From positions 19,957,002 through 20,021,001 of the forward strand of contig NC_045148.1 in NCBI RefSeq assembly GCF_008831285.2: a stretch of DNA of 64,000 nucleotides, in the 5' to 3' direction. Of this stretch, positions 32,868-46,374 are shown in pieces. The notes beneath the pieces were generated by a model, which saw nothing but the letters and a program-made list of their open reading frames with translations, made no database searches and had not been told where the DNA came from. The DNA is from Nymphaea colorata (taxonomy: Eukaryota; Streptophyta; Magnoliopsida; Nymphaeales; Nymphaeaceae). The stretch's first letter is position 1. The number at the start of each line of letters is the position of its first letter. A program made the translations under genes and the position numbers.

Positions 32868-34450
32868 CTCACTGCGTGCGGGTGTAGGAAAGAGGGAGTG
32901 GGGAATTCTTGCAGCAAACCATGTGAGATACGGGGACAAGAAGACTGGGAAACTGGGGTATAATAGTAGTTTTATAAAATAAAAAAAAATGTTTCTTTAA
33001 TCTTTTAACGCTTTCATTGTTTTTTAGAAGGTATTTTTATTAATTAAAAATATATATTTTGGTCATTTCACATTTTGTGTATAAATTTTTTTATGCATGT
33101 CTGTACAAGCTTCTTACCAAACAGATGATACGATGATGATTTGACAACAGTTCACCAGCTGTTTACAGCTGAGGAGGTTTGACATTTTTTTGGCAGGACA
33201 ATTTTTCATGTGTTTGATTTCAGTCTGAAAATACGACAAGTTTCTCTTGTAAAAGGGGAATTTGTTGACACAACAAGGACCAAATCGCTGTTTCTACAAG
33301 AAAGCAAAATCCACTCTTGTTTAAACTAGGTACCACATAAGATGGATTTAGTATCTGTCACTGTCAATCTATAAGGCCCATCCGATGTGATATATATGTA
33401 TATGAGGTCCGTGTAGATTTGAAAATCACGCATTTGAAATCTACTGTTTGTTTGTTTGTTTAAATAATAGATCTATCTCTATACGTATCTCGGATCAACA
33501 AGAGCAGTATTTATAGAGTTCATGCCTCGTCCAATTACATTGTTAAGCTAGTGCAGCTATTGTATAGTTGCATATTTCAAGATAAACAAGTATCAATATA
33601 TGAAAGAGAAGCAACTCAACAAGGGGTGAAAAACATTAAAGTTCAACATTTACAACTATTCAATAGCTAATAATAGTCCAAAGTAAAGAGCCAAAAGTTC
33701 TAAAAACTGGAATAAATATATAACCATATCTAGAGTCAAGCATAATCACAGCTTTAACTTTTCATTTCAACTTGCAAATGCAAATTTAATAAGTGAACAA
33801 TAATTGTACCGAATCAAACGAGTTTTGGCCAAGCTGAATTTTAAGCATACGCTAGTTTCTCTACTTGGTTGGCCCCGTAGGGAGCTGAGTTGAGCCGAGT
33901 CGAATGACAACGAGTTGACTAAAAACACCAGATTGAGATAAAATAAAAACAGCTCATGGCCCTCTCTATCTCTATAATTTGAAAAATTCAAAATGTGGAA
34001 AAACTATTCCATTTAGTAGCCAATAAAAGAGTGCCACATGACTTTTTTTTATTGTTTTTAAATATTTTCAAATGTTTCACTATTTTCAATTATTTTGTGC
34101 ATATTTTTTCATGTGCCATTTTAATAAATAAGAAAATATTTTTTTGCCAATTCACAACTTATGTCTGAATTTTCTGATTCATACCCTATCCAATTCAATT
34201 CAATCAAATAACTTTTTTTCACTCGGTATTAGGGGCGAATCATTTTACAAGATGTCATCGAAAATCGAGTGGAGGTCCAACCTTCACTCACATGTCCAGC
34301 GAAAACGTCAGTAAAAGCCAGGACGTTGCTGGTGACAAGCCGAGAAACGTGCAATTAATGTCTTGACAATCTAACTTTACTGACGCGTTTTCCATGGGAG
34401 AGTTTAGCTTAGGAGGCGCTCGGCCATATTTCCACTCAACCTAAGAAATA

Positions 34451-36355
34451 TCAAATTCGGCTTGGTTAGTTTTTTTGACCTTTTATTCAATCACAAACAA
34501 TGGGTTGAGAGACACTTTATATTTTAAATTTAAATGAAATTTTAAATTTAAATGAACATTCTTATGTAAAAAGCTAAAAAGGAACGATGTTTCTGCTTGT
34601 AAATAGCTGCTGTTGCCCGCAGTAGTTATACGTAGCTCCGCCACTCATGACAACAACTAATTACTTAACATAACAGCTTTGTATAGTCTTACAAAAGCTA
34701 TGAACCATGACAACTAATTACTTAACAACTTTCTTTATAAGGTTAATAAGATTATTTATGATCATAATACAATACTAATTTTTTATTTTTAAAGTAGAGC
34801 ATTATAATCCACCATCCTTAAAGCACATGCACCTGTTCTAATTATTGAAACAACTTTGATACTAATTATAATGACCTGGTTTGAGCTTGGGTCTTGTTTT
34901 TAGTAAATCCTAACCCGTCTCATAGTAGTTTTTTGGTTTCAACGATAAAAAAAACTACAAATATATAGCTGAGAGTGAGCCTAACCATTAGAACTTTAAA
35001 AGTTTAGCTGTCAATATTAAAACAAAAACAACGAGTGGCTGCACTTATCTTTCGTTGGCGATGTAAAACATGGTTTTGCCTCCAAATTTAAGGGGCAATT
35101 CCGACGCAAAGACGCCGGAGTAACTTGTGAAATATGTTTAATGGTATGGAATATATTTCGAAGTGAATTACTTTTTCTTGTACTGTAAAAAATAGAAAAA
35201 TATTTATCGAAAATTGATTAGATGGTAAATGGTAAGAATTTTTTTTCAGAAAAAACAGTTGAAGCCTCTGTCAGATCATTGCTCCCTTAAATTTTTGTCC
35301 ATGTAGTTGAACGCAGCTACTGAAAATGTTATTTTTCATTTCTTGCTGTAGATGAAAATGTTTTTTCGGTGCACACGTATTTCAAATGTGTGTATTAATA
35401 TACGCAATAAACTACTACACACTTTATTTTTGCGTGTATTTTTTTTTTAAATTTTTCAGATAGTTTAAATTGACCCTTCCTTGCTTCATGGTAAGAACTA
35501 AGTTGGTTTTCTTTGTTCTTCCGCTCCTTGCGTCTACAGAATTAAGAATTCTCAACTATAAATCCCGTTTAAAAATGTAAAAAATTTTAAGCAAATAAAT
35601 ATTTTACATTAGTTAGGCGACCCTCGTATACATATACACAATATGAATGAGAATTATATGAACCATCGATTCAAATGACATTAGGGGGTTGAGATTAAGA
35701 TGCAAATTAATATACATATACATATATATGTTTGAGCATTAATACAAATTGTTTCATTAACTTTATACTTAATTAAGTTAATTTTTTAAAATTGTTTCTT
35801 GCATTTTTAGATAATCTGCCTATTTTTCACACTGGGGTATAAACGCATGCACATAAGTAAGGTTTACAAGAAACTCAATGATCAAAATTCGACAGCAATA
35901 TGATAAAGCATGTGCACTGAGCAAGCACAAAAATTACATAAAACGATTATAGGTAGTTTGAAGTTTGACGAACTTTATTGATTATGGTATGAGTTTTTAA
36001 AAAAGCAACCACTAGCATATTGTAACCTATTTCTTATAAAGTTTTGTATTTAATGTAGTAATATATATTTTCGTTTAATTTTTTTGTTTTTGTTTTTTTT
36101 ACGTCTATTCATTTTAACTCCAAAACAGAACTCAAAAAAAAAAAAAGATACATGAAAATTTATTTCCCCTCTGGCCAGTCAGATGAGCGGGGTTTTTAGA
36201 GGGCTTTAGGGCGGTACGCGGCCTCAGGGCTCTTGCCTCACTCCTCCTTTGAGAGGGAGAGACGCCTGACATATGCGGACTCATCCTCTCAACTCCCCAT
36301 GTCTCATTTCTGTATTTTCTCGCATCATTTTGCCTCGAGGAGTGATAGGTGATTC
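34451..36355. other. AT-rich intergenic DNA between CRK-B and MEE22
   Basis: No coding signal on either strand. A/T homopolymers and short repeats (for example ACAACTAATTACTTAACA at about 34650 and 34709). From about 36170 the GC content rises and becomes the probable promoter or 5' UTR of the next gene. A small upstream ATG at 36356 overlaps the main start out of frame. Confidence 0.6.
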
Positions 36356-36378
36356 ATGACTCTCTTATTTTTTCGCTC

Positions 36379-39300
36379 ATGGCTGCACCGGGGCTTCCGG
36401 AATCCCCTTGCTGTTCGGAGGTAAAGCCTTTTGTTCTCATTCTCATTTTCATTGATGCCCATTGGAGTTGAGCCCTCACCATGTTCCCTTTTTCGTCATC
36501 TTGAATTTTGGCAGATATCCTCGATTTATGGGATATCTGCATGTGAACGATCTAACTTGGGGCCTTGTTTCCCCGTTTGGGGATTTTAGAGATTTTGGGT
36601 TGTTTTTACCGGGGAAGAACTTGGGTTGTTTCGGAATTCTTGTCGAGTTGATGCAAATTCATGGTTCTAATGTGGTTGGAAGTTTTCATTTGATTGTTGA
36701 TGAAGGTGAAGAAGAGGCTGCTGAAATCGGAGCAGGGAAGGAGTGCGTTGAGGCAGGCCATCAAGGTCCTGGAAGAGACGGTTGAGCGACTCCAGAACCA
36801 GAAAAATGAGCTCGGAAAAGGTGTCATTTCTGTTAAGGTCTTTGTTTAGGGCTAATGCTTTTGTGTTTCTGTGTAAGAATGCGACTGTTTGGATTGAAAA
36901 CAGTTGACTTGCGTTCTTGACAATGTGGCCTTTTCCTTTTCGGAACCGCGATTTGCGCAAATGAAACGATGTTTAACCTGAATAATGTGTAGTAATGAAA
37001 AAATCATTCTCAGGTAAATGTAACCATCCTAATTTAATATGTGGTAATGAAGAAACTGCGATGAGTAATTTAATCATCTAAAGGGCTATTTGGAATGTAG
37101 GCTGTCCCCTTGTCCTCAAAAGAAAATACGAAAAAACGGGAGGGTTTTGTACCAGAGTATAACGGCCGACCTTGTCTGCGCTCCTGTATGAATGACTGCG
37201 TGCAAGAGCATTGATTTTCCTGCCTAAAATCTGGAAAAAGTTTGCATTTCGACCCCAACTTTCACGTGAATGAATTTGTCGATTGTGTACCCTCTTGGAT
37301 TTCCTGAATTGAATCTTAGAGTGCTGATCTTTCATTTGCATATTTTGCACTTGCTGTAGAAGATGGATCAGGTTTTCTTAGATAAACTGCAATCTTCTGC
37401 ATGTAGTTGGTTGGTCCTATGGTCGACTGTAATTATTTTGCACTGAAGTTTGAATTATTGTACCCTTTTCAGCGTTGGAGGATGAGAGAATGCAGAGAAA
37501 GTTAGAGCGAGAAGTTGTCGAGAAAGAGTTAACAAATGGAAGGGAATTAGAGAGGGAGATATGCCAACTGAAGGAAGAGATACTTGTATTAAAGAAAATT
37601 AATGGCTCAAGTAATCAAGGTGAAGATGCAGATGGCAAGCTTGCTACCAATGTTTTGGAACTGGAGGAGCAGGTAAAGAGACTTGAAGAAAGCCTTGAGC
37701 AAGAGAGACACAAAGGAGATTTGGCAAACAGGAATATGGAGATAGCAAAGAAACAGGCAGAATCTGCAAAGAAGAAAGCTAAGGAGGCAAAAAAGCTAGC
37801 AGATGCAGAAAAAACCAAAGCAGATCAAGAAAAGAGGCGTGCAGATCAAGAAAAGAGACGTGCAGACCTAGAAAAAAGCAAGGTGGAAGAGCATAGGTAT
37901 GTTGCCGAAGCTGCCAAGAAGGAGACTGAGAAGGAAAAAGCAAAGGTGGTTGAAGAGCGAGCTAAAGTTGAAGAGGCAAATGAACGAGCCTCAGCTGAGA
38001 AGAAGAAGGCTGATATTGAAAAAAAGCGTGCTGATTCAGAGATGAAAATATCACAAGAACTTAGAAAATCCTTGGAAGCAGAGAGGAAGAAAACCGCTGA
38101 TGAGAAGATACGTGCTGAAAATATGTGCAGAATGTTTGAGGATGAGAGGCAAAGGCGAGAAGTGCTCAAGAAGGAGCTCCAGGATGCCCTTTCTGCAAGA
38201 AAAGAAAACAACCAGTTTGGGCAATATGTTGCAAGAGAGGATGAATCAAGAGGGGATAAATCTGTTTCCTCAAGTGGTAAGAAAATTAAGAAATCACCAA
38301 GAGAGAAGTTGTTAAAGGAAAAACTAAAGCTCAGGATGCAACAGTTGGAGCAGGTTAAGAGAATGATCAAGGTGGAAAAGTCAAAAAAGAACCTATTGCA
38401 GCTTGAAGTATCTCTTTTAAAGCAGGATGCAGTCCAATTTTTACTTCGTCTTGACATACTCGAAAAAGCTTTTGTTTGTGATGTTGAACATGTGAATGGT
38501 ACCCCCCTGAAGGTTGGTGCTGACTAACTTTTTGAAATCATTTTTTACAACTTTGTCTCAATGTTACAACAATTTGCTTCTCTAAAGTGTTTGTGGCAAT
38601 ATAGCATATACAAGTTAAGGAACTTTGATAAGGCTGGCACTGTTTTTATTGTTTCATATGTCACTACTAGATGCAAAAAATTTGTTACTAACGCCAACCA
38701 TCCAAGCATCATTAGTGTCAATTGGTTTGTAGACTGTGAGGCCTGGAGAGTTTTAGGTGTTCATAACATAAGAGATGCTAAAGTTAACCATCCTTGCATC
38801 ATGATGCGATTGATTAGGAAATTTTGACATCTGGAAAGTTTGTGTAGGTTATTTTCTTCATTTAGACCTGTGCATGCATCGTTTAAGATGTAACTGTTGG
38901 TACTTGACCTCATTTTTTCATTTTTTTTGTTATGGTGCTTTTCCTGCATGGTTAGTTCAGAGTTATTGACATTTCGTCCCGGATTCATGGATGGTGTAAT
39001 ATAAATGTCAGTTTTCAATTTTTACGTCCTGAAATAAAAACAGCACAAGGTTCAACTTGCTTGTGCGTGCAACTGTCTGCATTTGGCCAATTGTCTTGAT
39101 ATTTTATTTTCTTTTCATTTTCTGCAATGCCCATAATCACTTCATTGGAAAAATGATAGCACCAGAAAGTTTTCCGTTTTTTGCCTGTTCTGCTTATTGT
39201 TCTACGTGCCAAGATCTTTTTGAGTGCCAAAGTGTAAGGGCTTATTTTGTAGAAGCTTTATTTGGTGTTCTCTTTCCTCGACAAGCTCATATTGTGGCCA

Positions 39301-42300
39301 TACATGTTAGCGTATGGGGATCGGGTCTGTTCAGACCCGATCCATTCTCTTTATATCCACACGCCTAAGGATACTAGGCGGTGGCTCTCTCGTAATATTT
39401 TATATTTTTCTGTACAAATCTGTTGTAACCAAATTAGGGTTATTGATTAATTAAAAGATTAAGGAACGCAGGGCTGTGTTAAGCCGGCTGCTCCCTTTCC
39501 TCCATCGCCTTCTTTCATCCTCCCTTTTCAATATATCTGATTTACAAAAACGGAGAGACGAGTTCTTTGTGAAGATTCTTACATGGTATCATAGCCAGGT
39601 TACAAACAAAAGCTTTTGTTTGTGATGTTGAAAGAAAAAAAATGTAATGTGCATTTGTATGCATCTATGTGTGTGCGTTTTCTTGTTATTTTCTTTAATT
39701 TAAGCCAAATGCAATATTGTGGAAATGATTAGTTGTGGTATACCAAATTTTATCATAATTTATTGAAGATAATGCTTTTTTCTCATTAAAAGTTTTTTCC
39801 ATTTTCCATTTTATCTATTTACACCTATGCAATATGGAAAGTAAGGGGTAATAGCAATTTTTGTTTGAGTTTCATGTCGTAGTTATGAGGTATACTTGCT
39901 GTCTCTGTACTTATGATTTTTTTTTTTTGTTTCTAGGCTGATGAACAGGCTGATCAAGCGAGTGTTGATTTAAATTGTAATGCACCTAAGAGGTTATGCA
40001 GCTTTTTTTATCAAAACAAAGTGGAGTTTGGGCAAGGACAATATAGAACTTTGGAATGCCTGAATTGTCATGGGCCATGGATCAATTCTCATGGAATCTG
40101 TCAGGCAATATGTGGAGGCAGCTGTAGAAGAGTTCTTTCAGGTACTAACTCTCAATTGGAGTCCCCTGTTGGAGTTTCAGTGCAAAACAGGTCACAGTCT
40201 TCTGCCATTTATTCAACTACCTCCTCTTTTTCTGATAGAAAGTTGAACAACTCACAGGGAAAAGATGTTCCTTCTGTTGCCACAACGGTAGAATTGGGTA
40301 AGGTTAGCTTAATTCAACAACCATTTGTGGATAAAGTGGCAATAGGGGAGCGTCATGGAGGTTTGATCAGACAATGCAATATAGGGTATTTTCCAGATGA
40401 AAAGGGTGCTATCCAAGAGAAGCCACCAAGCCCAGGTTTGGTTCCAGAGTCTGAAGTTGAAAACAGAATATCAGAAGAACTGAAGGTTAAAGACCATGGA
40501 GATGTTCTAAGGTCCATCGAACATTTGTGTTCCAAAAATTTAAAGAATAATTGGAAGATTGAGAAAATGTTTAGAGCATTGCAAGGTGAGATAAGCTTCA
40601 AGAGAGGCTTACAGGTCGATCATCATTTAAGTGGTCAAAAGTGTAAAGGCAGAAAGAGAAAGCATCGTGCACACAAATTGCTAGATGGACAGGGCAATGA
40701 CCACCGTAAGAAGAGAAAGTTTTCCAGTGCGGAGGATGTTTTACCTGTTTTGCAGCTTTCAGACCAAGTTAAGGCAGGTGTTGGTGGGGCTGGCAGAAAA
40801 TGTGGAGGGATGAGGGATGTTAGTGTCATTGATCCAATTGGATCTCCTGTAGATAAATTTGCTAGTAAGGACAAAGGACTAGGTGGATGCTTTGAAGTTC
40901 GAGAACCTGCTTCAGGCTTCAATGATGTGACAGACAGGAATGTCTTGAAGCTGCTGGAAATGGATGATAGTGCTGATGAGGAACGCTACCAAATGGCACT
41001 CAAAGAGCCTCTTTCACCTACTTTACCTGAACTGGATTTGTATAGATTTGAAGAAGCAGACCAATCAATTTCTTTAATCAAGAAGAGCTGTCTTAATGAG
41101 ATACATGCAACTGTGACAGAAAATGCAGTTCCATCCTGGGCTTTTGATGTCTTCCATGCAGAAATACAGCCGGTGAACTCTAATAATTCAGGGGAAGAAC
41201 CTTCAGGGAAGCTGGTTCCTCAATCTTTTAAGTCGACCATGGATCCAAGTGTGACTTGCCAAGGCCCTATGGGGGCTGAGTTTGTTTCTGCTCTTGTGCT
41301 TGGTGATGCCCAGGGACATGGTATTGAGGTGGAAGGTTCCAAAAAGCAGGGACTTTCTACTTCATTGAGCTCTATATTTTCTGAGAGCTTGGCAAAGGAT
41401 GGATGTGAAAATGATGGGAAAGATGAAAATGCACTTACGGTGCTAGAATATGTTAAAAATAGAGAAATTGGTGCAGGAATAAATACTGAGGGTGAAGTAG
41501 GCCATGCTCATAATGATTTTACAGATACATGTATTATGAATGTTGATGGACCCAAAATATCTAGTATAATAGATGAGAATACTAAGCATGTATTTCCTGG
41601 ACATAATCATTCTCAAATTGAGAGGAAGGATTCCAGGACTCCTTTAGTTTCTGAGGCTGTGGATGAAATAGAGCCTGATGACCATCAAAACATTGTACAT
41701 GATGGTAAGTAACTACCTAATTCTTGTTGCTTCTTTTTTTAGTAACCTTATGTTTTTATTTTGATTAAGCTGCTGATGTTGATGTAGACATTTCATTTGA
41801 TGGCTTTCTTGGATCGATGGAAGCAATGGAGATCAGCATGGTTGACCTCCTGGAATCAGGTAACAAGCTGGAGAGTCCAGCACCTACATTTCTTGCTGAT
41901 GATTCATGTGGAGAGAACACTCCAGAAAACTTTGAAGATGCACATAAAAATCCTCCAAAGCATCTAATCATTTTTCCTGACATTGAGGATGAGGCTGCCA
42001 TTCTTAGAATGTATTGTTCTTTTGAAGCTTTTATATCTCAAAAAACGTATATCTCTAAAGAAGCTTGTGTAGTTGAGGAACTGATTACCTTTCTTTCAAT
42101 GCGGTCGGATCTTCAGAACAAGTAAGTGGTTCATGTAAAACGTTTCAAGTCATTTCCAGAATTGGTTCTTGAACTGCAGATTCTTCATCCTAATTGATTT
42201 TCCTTTTCTTACCTGTTTTAGGGAGTGGGCTTGTGTTTTCTTTTCATTACTATTATACAACTTTTCTATCTGTTTACCAATCAATTCTAGAAGCAACTTG

Positions 42301-45300
42301 ATGGTGAATCCTTCACTCTACTCCAGTTCACTTGTTGACCAACTAAAAGACGGTAAGTCGCTATCTAGTTCCACTTTGAAGAGCTTTTTTTTGTTTGGTA
42401 ATACAGTATTTTAATTTGTGAGTTGCAATTCTGAATTTATATCCAATATCTGGTTCAGTTAGACATGGTATTAAGCTGTTGAGATGTGCGTGCCACTTTT
42501 CTGCGGTCTTAGTGTTTTCCTTAGGACATAGCACATGGACCTTAAATACTGCGGATATTATTTGAGTTCTGCATTTCACAATTGTTATCTCTCTGTATGT
42601 GTCACCCATAGTGCTTAAATTATCTGATGCTTTCATATGAAAGTCCCTTCTTCATGAGGACAATTGGAACTATCTGAATTAAGGCAGAGAAATTCTGAAC
42701 TACTTACTACTTAGGCTTTCTTTCCTGGTTGGTGTTTCTGTCTAACATCATTGGCTTACTTTATGCATTTTATGCTCTTTCCCTTTTGTTTTGCCTTTTC
42801 TTTGCCCTTGTTTCTTCATCTCATTTTTTCTTTTTGTGTTATGTTGGTGTTAGGTGAGGCTATCGATACAGTCCTATGAAGGATCCTTATGCCCTTGGAT
42901 ACCTTATCTTTAGTAATAACTAACGCTATTTTATCTTTCTTGATCTTATGTAGTTTTATGTGTCCATAGTTTTTCATAGGTGGGAGTCTGAGACTGTGCA
43001 CTTATGCCTGTCGTTAAGTAACTTTTGTTTCTTATCCTATTTCTAATTGGTCAAGCTGGTCATCTGATATTTAAGCAAAGGGAAATGGGATTCATTGGGT
43101 TATGTTGTATGCATGACAGAAGTACTTACATGCTGATACTTGTGATATGTCTTGCTTCTCATATGTTTCTAACTCTTGCTGGAACCATTTTCATGTCTAT
43201 TATTTCTTTTCCTTTCCCTTCTATAAAACATCAATGGCAGCGACTTTCTTTCTGAAAATAGTAGTTTGTGCTTGCAGTTCTAATTGTCAAGAAGAAAGAT
43301 TGCCGGCTAGAGCTTCTGTTTTTCCTCGTTGAAAAGTTTCTTATTGATGGGAGAATCCTTTTCTTTGCTGATGTATCATGTGGGCTGCTGGTTGATTGTT
43401 CAAATATCAAAGCACTGACCTTTGATGGGAGAGAGATTCTCATGTCATCTCAAATAGCTCCTATCGACTTGATAGCTGGTGGAAGCATTATACTAGCTTG
43501 TATCTGCTCAGCAGTTGACCGGAGCAGTTTCCTTTTAGAGGCATCATACAGTATACTTCGGCTATGCACAAAAAGTCCTTTTTGGATACTTACTGTGCTT
43601 CATTCTTTTTCTTCTGTATGTGGAGATTGGTATTTTACACAGAGTGGCTGCAGATTGGTTGCTTCTATAATACAATCTGTTGTCTCATTACTGGAGAGAG
43701 GAGATAAGTCGAGAGAGGGTATCCCTTCTCTTTGTGAGCTCTTGATAACAGATAATGACAGGACGTTTCCACCATGCGTTCAGTGCCCGTTTGCGAAAGG
43801 TGTCATGAGTATGGATAAGGCCATACAAGTATTGTTAAGAGAGTTGCAGGATCTTGCTCTACACTTTAGTGTGCATGAGTCTGTTAGTTTATTGAAAAAA
43901 AGAAGCAAACCTTGCTTGTTCTGTCTTGAGCACTTGGGCCATGGGTCAGACCATTGTGTGAGCTCGTCTTCCTGCAACTTAGTTGATGCTTTTTCACTTA
44001 TAGAGCTACTTGCATTCTACATGGTATGAAGCTTTTAAGTTATTTGCTATTCTTTCTCCATTTTTTCAATTATTTTTTTCTATGCATGTTATACCTTGGA
44101 TGATTTTTTAATATTTCTCCACTTTGTTCTTCTTTTATTTTTGCTTATGATATGGTCTGCATCTGTATGCACATCTACACATAATCCATGTTTATGTCCA
44201 GAATGTATATGTGCACAAGGCACGGATGGTGACTGATGTGGTATCAACATCTTGTATATAAAACTCTTAATGGCATTAGATGAGCATTAAGACCACTAAT
44301 TTTGTCGATTGATGAACAGTTTTCTATCAAGTCTGTTACATATGTTTTTTAGGAAATCGAGAACAATCATGGGTTTCTGCTGGTCATCTTTTCATTGCAG
44401 TCTTTTATTTCATGTGCAACTCATGCCAGACACATATTGTTTCTTCACAGGGCTGGGATTGGACATACAACAAGGTTATACCTGTTATTTGGAAGCTTTT
44501 GGAATCATCTATTGCCGATGATTTTTTTGCTGCTGTCCTTATTTTGATTGGTCAACTGGGAAGGTATTCTTTTGCTTATTTTGACTAATGTCTCTATGTC
44601 CAGATAGTTGGCAATTGAGTAGAACTGTACTGTTTCAATGCATTTAGGACTGTGTGCTGCATCCAATTTTGAACTGATCTGGTTCTGATGCACCTTTTCA
44701 GCTTTTCTTTATTTATTTGAACTAGTTGGGAAGGTATACCTGTTTGGCTAACTGCAAGAATGATAAGCTCAATTTCTCTACAGGCTTGGTTTGAGGTTGC
44801 CATGTAAATGTGCTGGGTTTGAACCAAAACTGTTTCCCAGTTAGGTAGCAAACTTGAGCCTAACTTTTTGGTGTTCAATAACAAGATTTAAAAGAAAAAT
44901 GAGTTATTTATATTGTACTTATGGCATGTGTATGGATGTGCACGTACTTAAGTGTGTTCATTATCAGTGTAGCTTCTGACACGGAAATGTAATTTGCATA
45001 TTCCGAGCCATGTCAAATAGTTGTTGTCAGGGTATGTTCCATGGATCGATCTAACTGATAAAAGTTGTGTATGAAATATATCAACATAAGAAATTCAGTT
45101 GGAATGCACTTTTTTTTTTATGAGTTCTTTTCTGGACCTGACTTTTTCGTTTCTGGTGTTAGTCTTGGGGAAATTGACAGTTTGTTTGTAGTCAAGATAT
45201 TTGATTTTTTTTGAATTATAAAATCTTGTGAATTTTTTTTTCCATATGAAAAAATTTAAAAACATAAGAAATAACATGAATAAGAGAAAGGTATTTTTCA

Positions 45301-46327
45301 GAAGAATACAAATTAAAGGAAGAAAACATATTTAAATATCAAAAAACATACCACAGAAGTGTTTTTAGACTTTTCGAAGACTGTCTCTGTAACATGCATA
45401 AAGCCATAAACACATACATCTAAACCTATTTCACGTAGCTATGGGTACGGGTGCACGTATGGAGATATTTCAAAAAACTTGGGATTGAGGTTACGGCCGT
45501 ACACACACACACACACATATTTATATATATTTATATATGTTGACGGGTTTTGTTGTTCGGGTCCGGATCCGTACCCGATCCGGTTTGTCCTAATTAGGAC
45601 TACTTATACTTCTGTAAACCCTAATCTTTGTGTTAATGAAGTGTTGAAGAGAGAGAGTGTCTGGAGGCTAGTGGGCACCAGACCTCCTCACCCGTGGTTT
45701 TTCTTCCCTCGAGTCGAGGGTTTTCCACGTTACATCCGTGTGCTTTCTTCTTCTCTCGTGCACATTTTGTTTCTACAATATAAAACAAAAGATAAGGTTT
45801 AAGCAAACAAAACAACACATTCATGATTATAAATCGCTGGACATATCAACAGCCCTGTTTTATACTTCACAGCAATGACATACAAAAAGCCCTATTTCAT
45901 ACTTCACAGCAAGGATCAACGACAAAAAAGAAAAGGGAAATGGTTGTGTGCATCGGCCGACCGATGGTCTGGCCAAAAGACAGGGTTCCCGGACAGACAT
46001 GAAGAAAGAAAAATCATATGGAGAGTTGAACACTAAACAACTACAAAATACATCCAAATCTCTAAGCATAAAATAAAACCTTACTGGTCGCCCAAAGCAG
46101 AGATGAAATATCGCCGGAAGATGCCAAAAATCTCGCTGGACAGTAGACGACCAGCCACAATTCGCCCAAATCAGCAAACATTCACCGCGATTGTGGAAGA
46201 TATTCACCCAAATTGTGGAAATCGCCAGAAACTATCACCGGAGGTTGCTGAAGTTGCCGTTCTCTTCCTCAGCAGTTACAGGTGGAGAGAAATGGAAGAA
46301 AGTCGATGGCTGTGTTTTTGATATGAA

Positions 46328-46374
<47 letters not shown>

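Noticed and set aside
37846-38457. 203-codon minus-strand ORF rich in Ser/Phe
   Set aside because: It is the complement of the Lys/Glu-rich coiled-coil exon of MEE22; Ser/Phe-rich antisense frames are the expected by-product.
38561-39450. Short plus-strand ORFs in MEE22 intron 3
   Set aside because: They overlap the LTR remnant and AT-rich intron, and inclusion would break the phase-consistent splice of 38512 to 39937.
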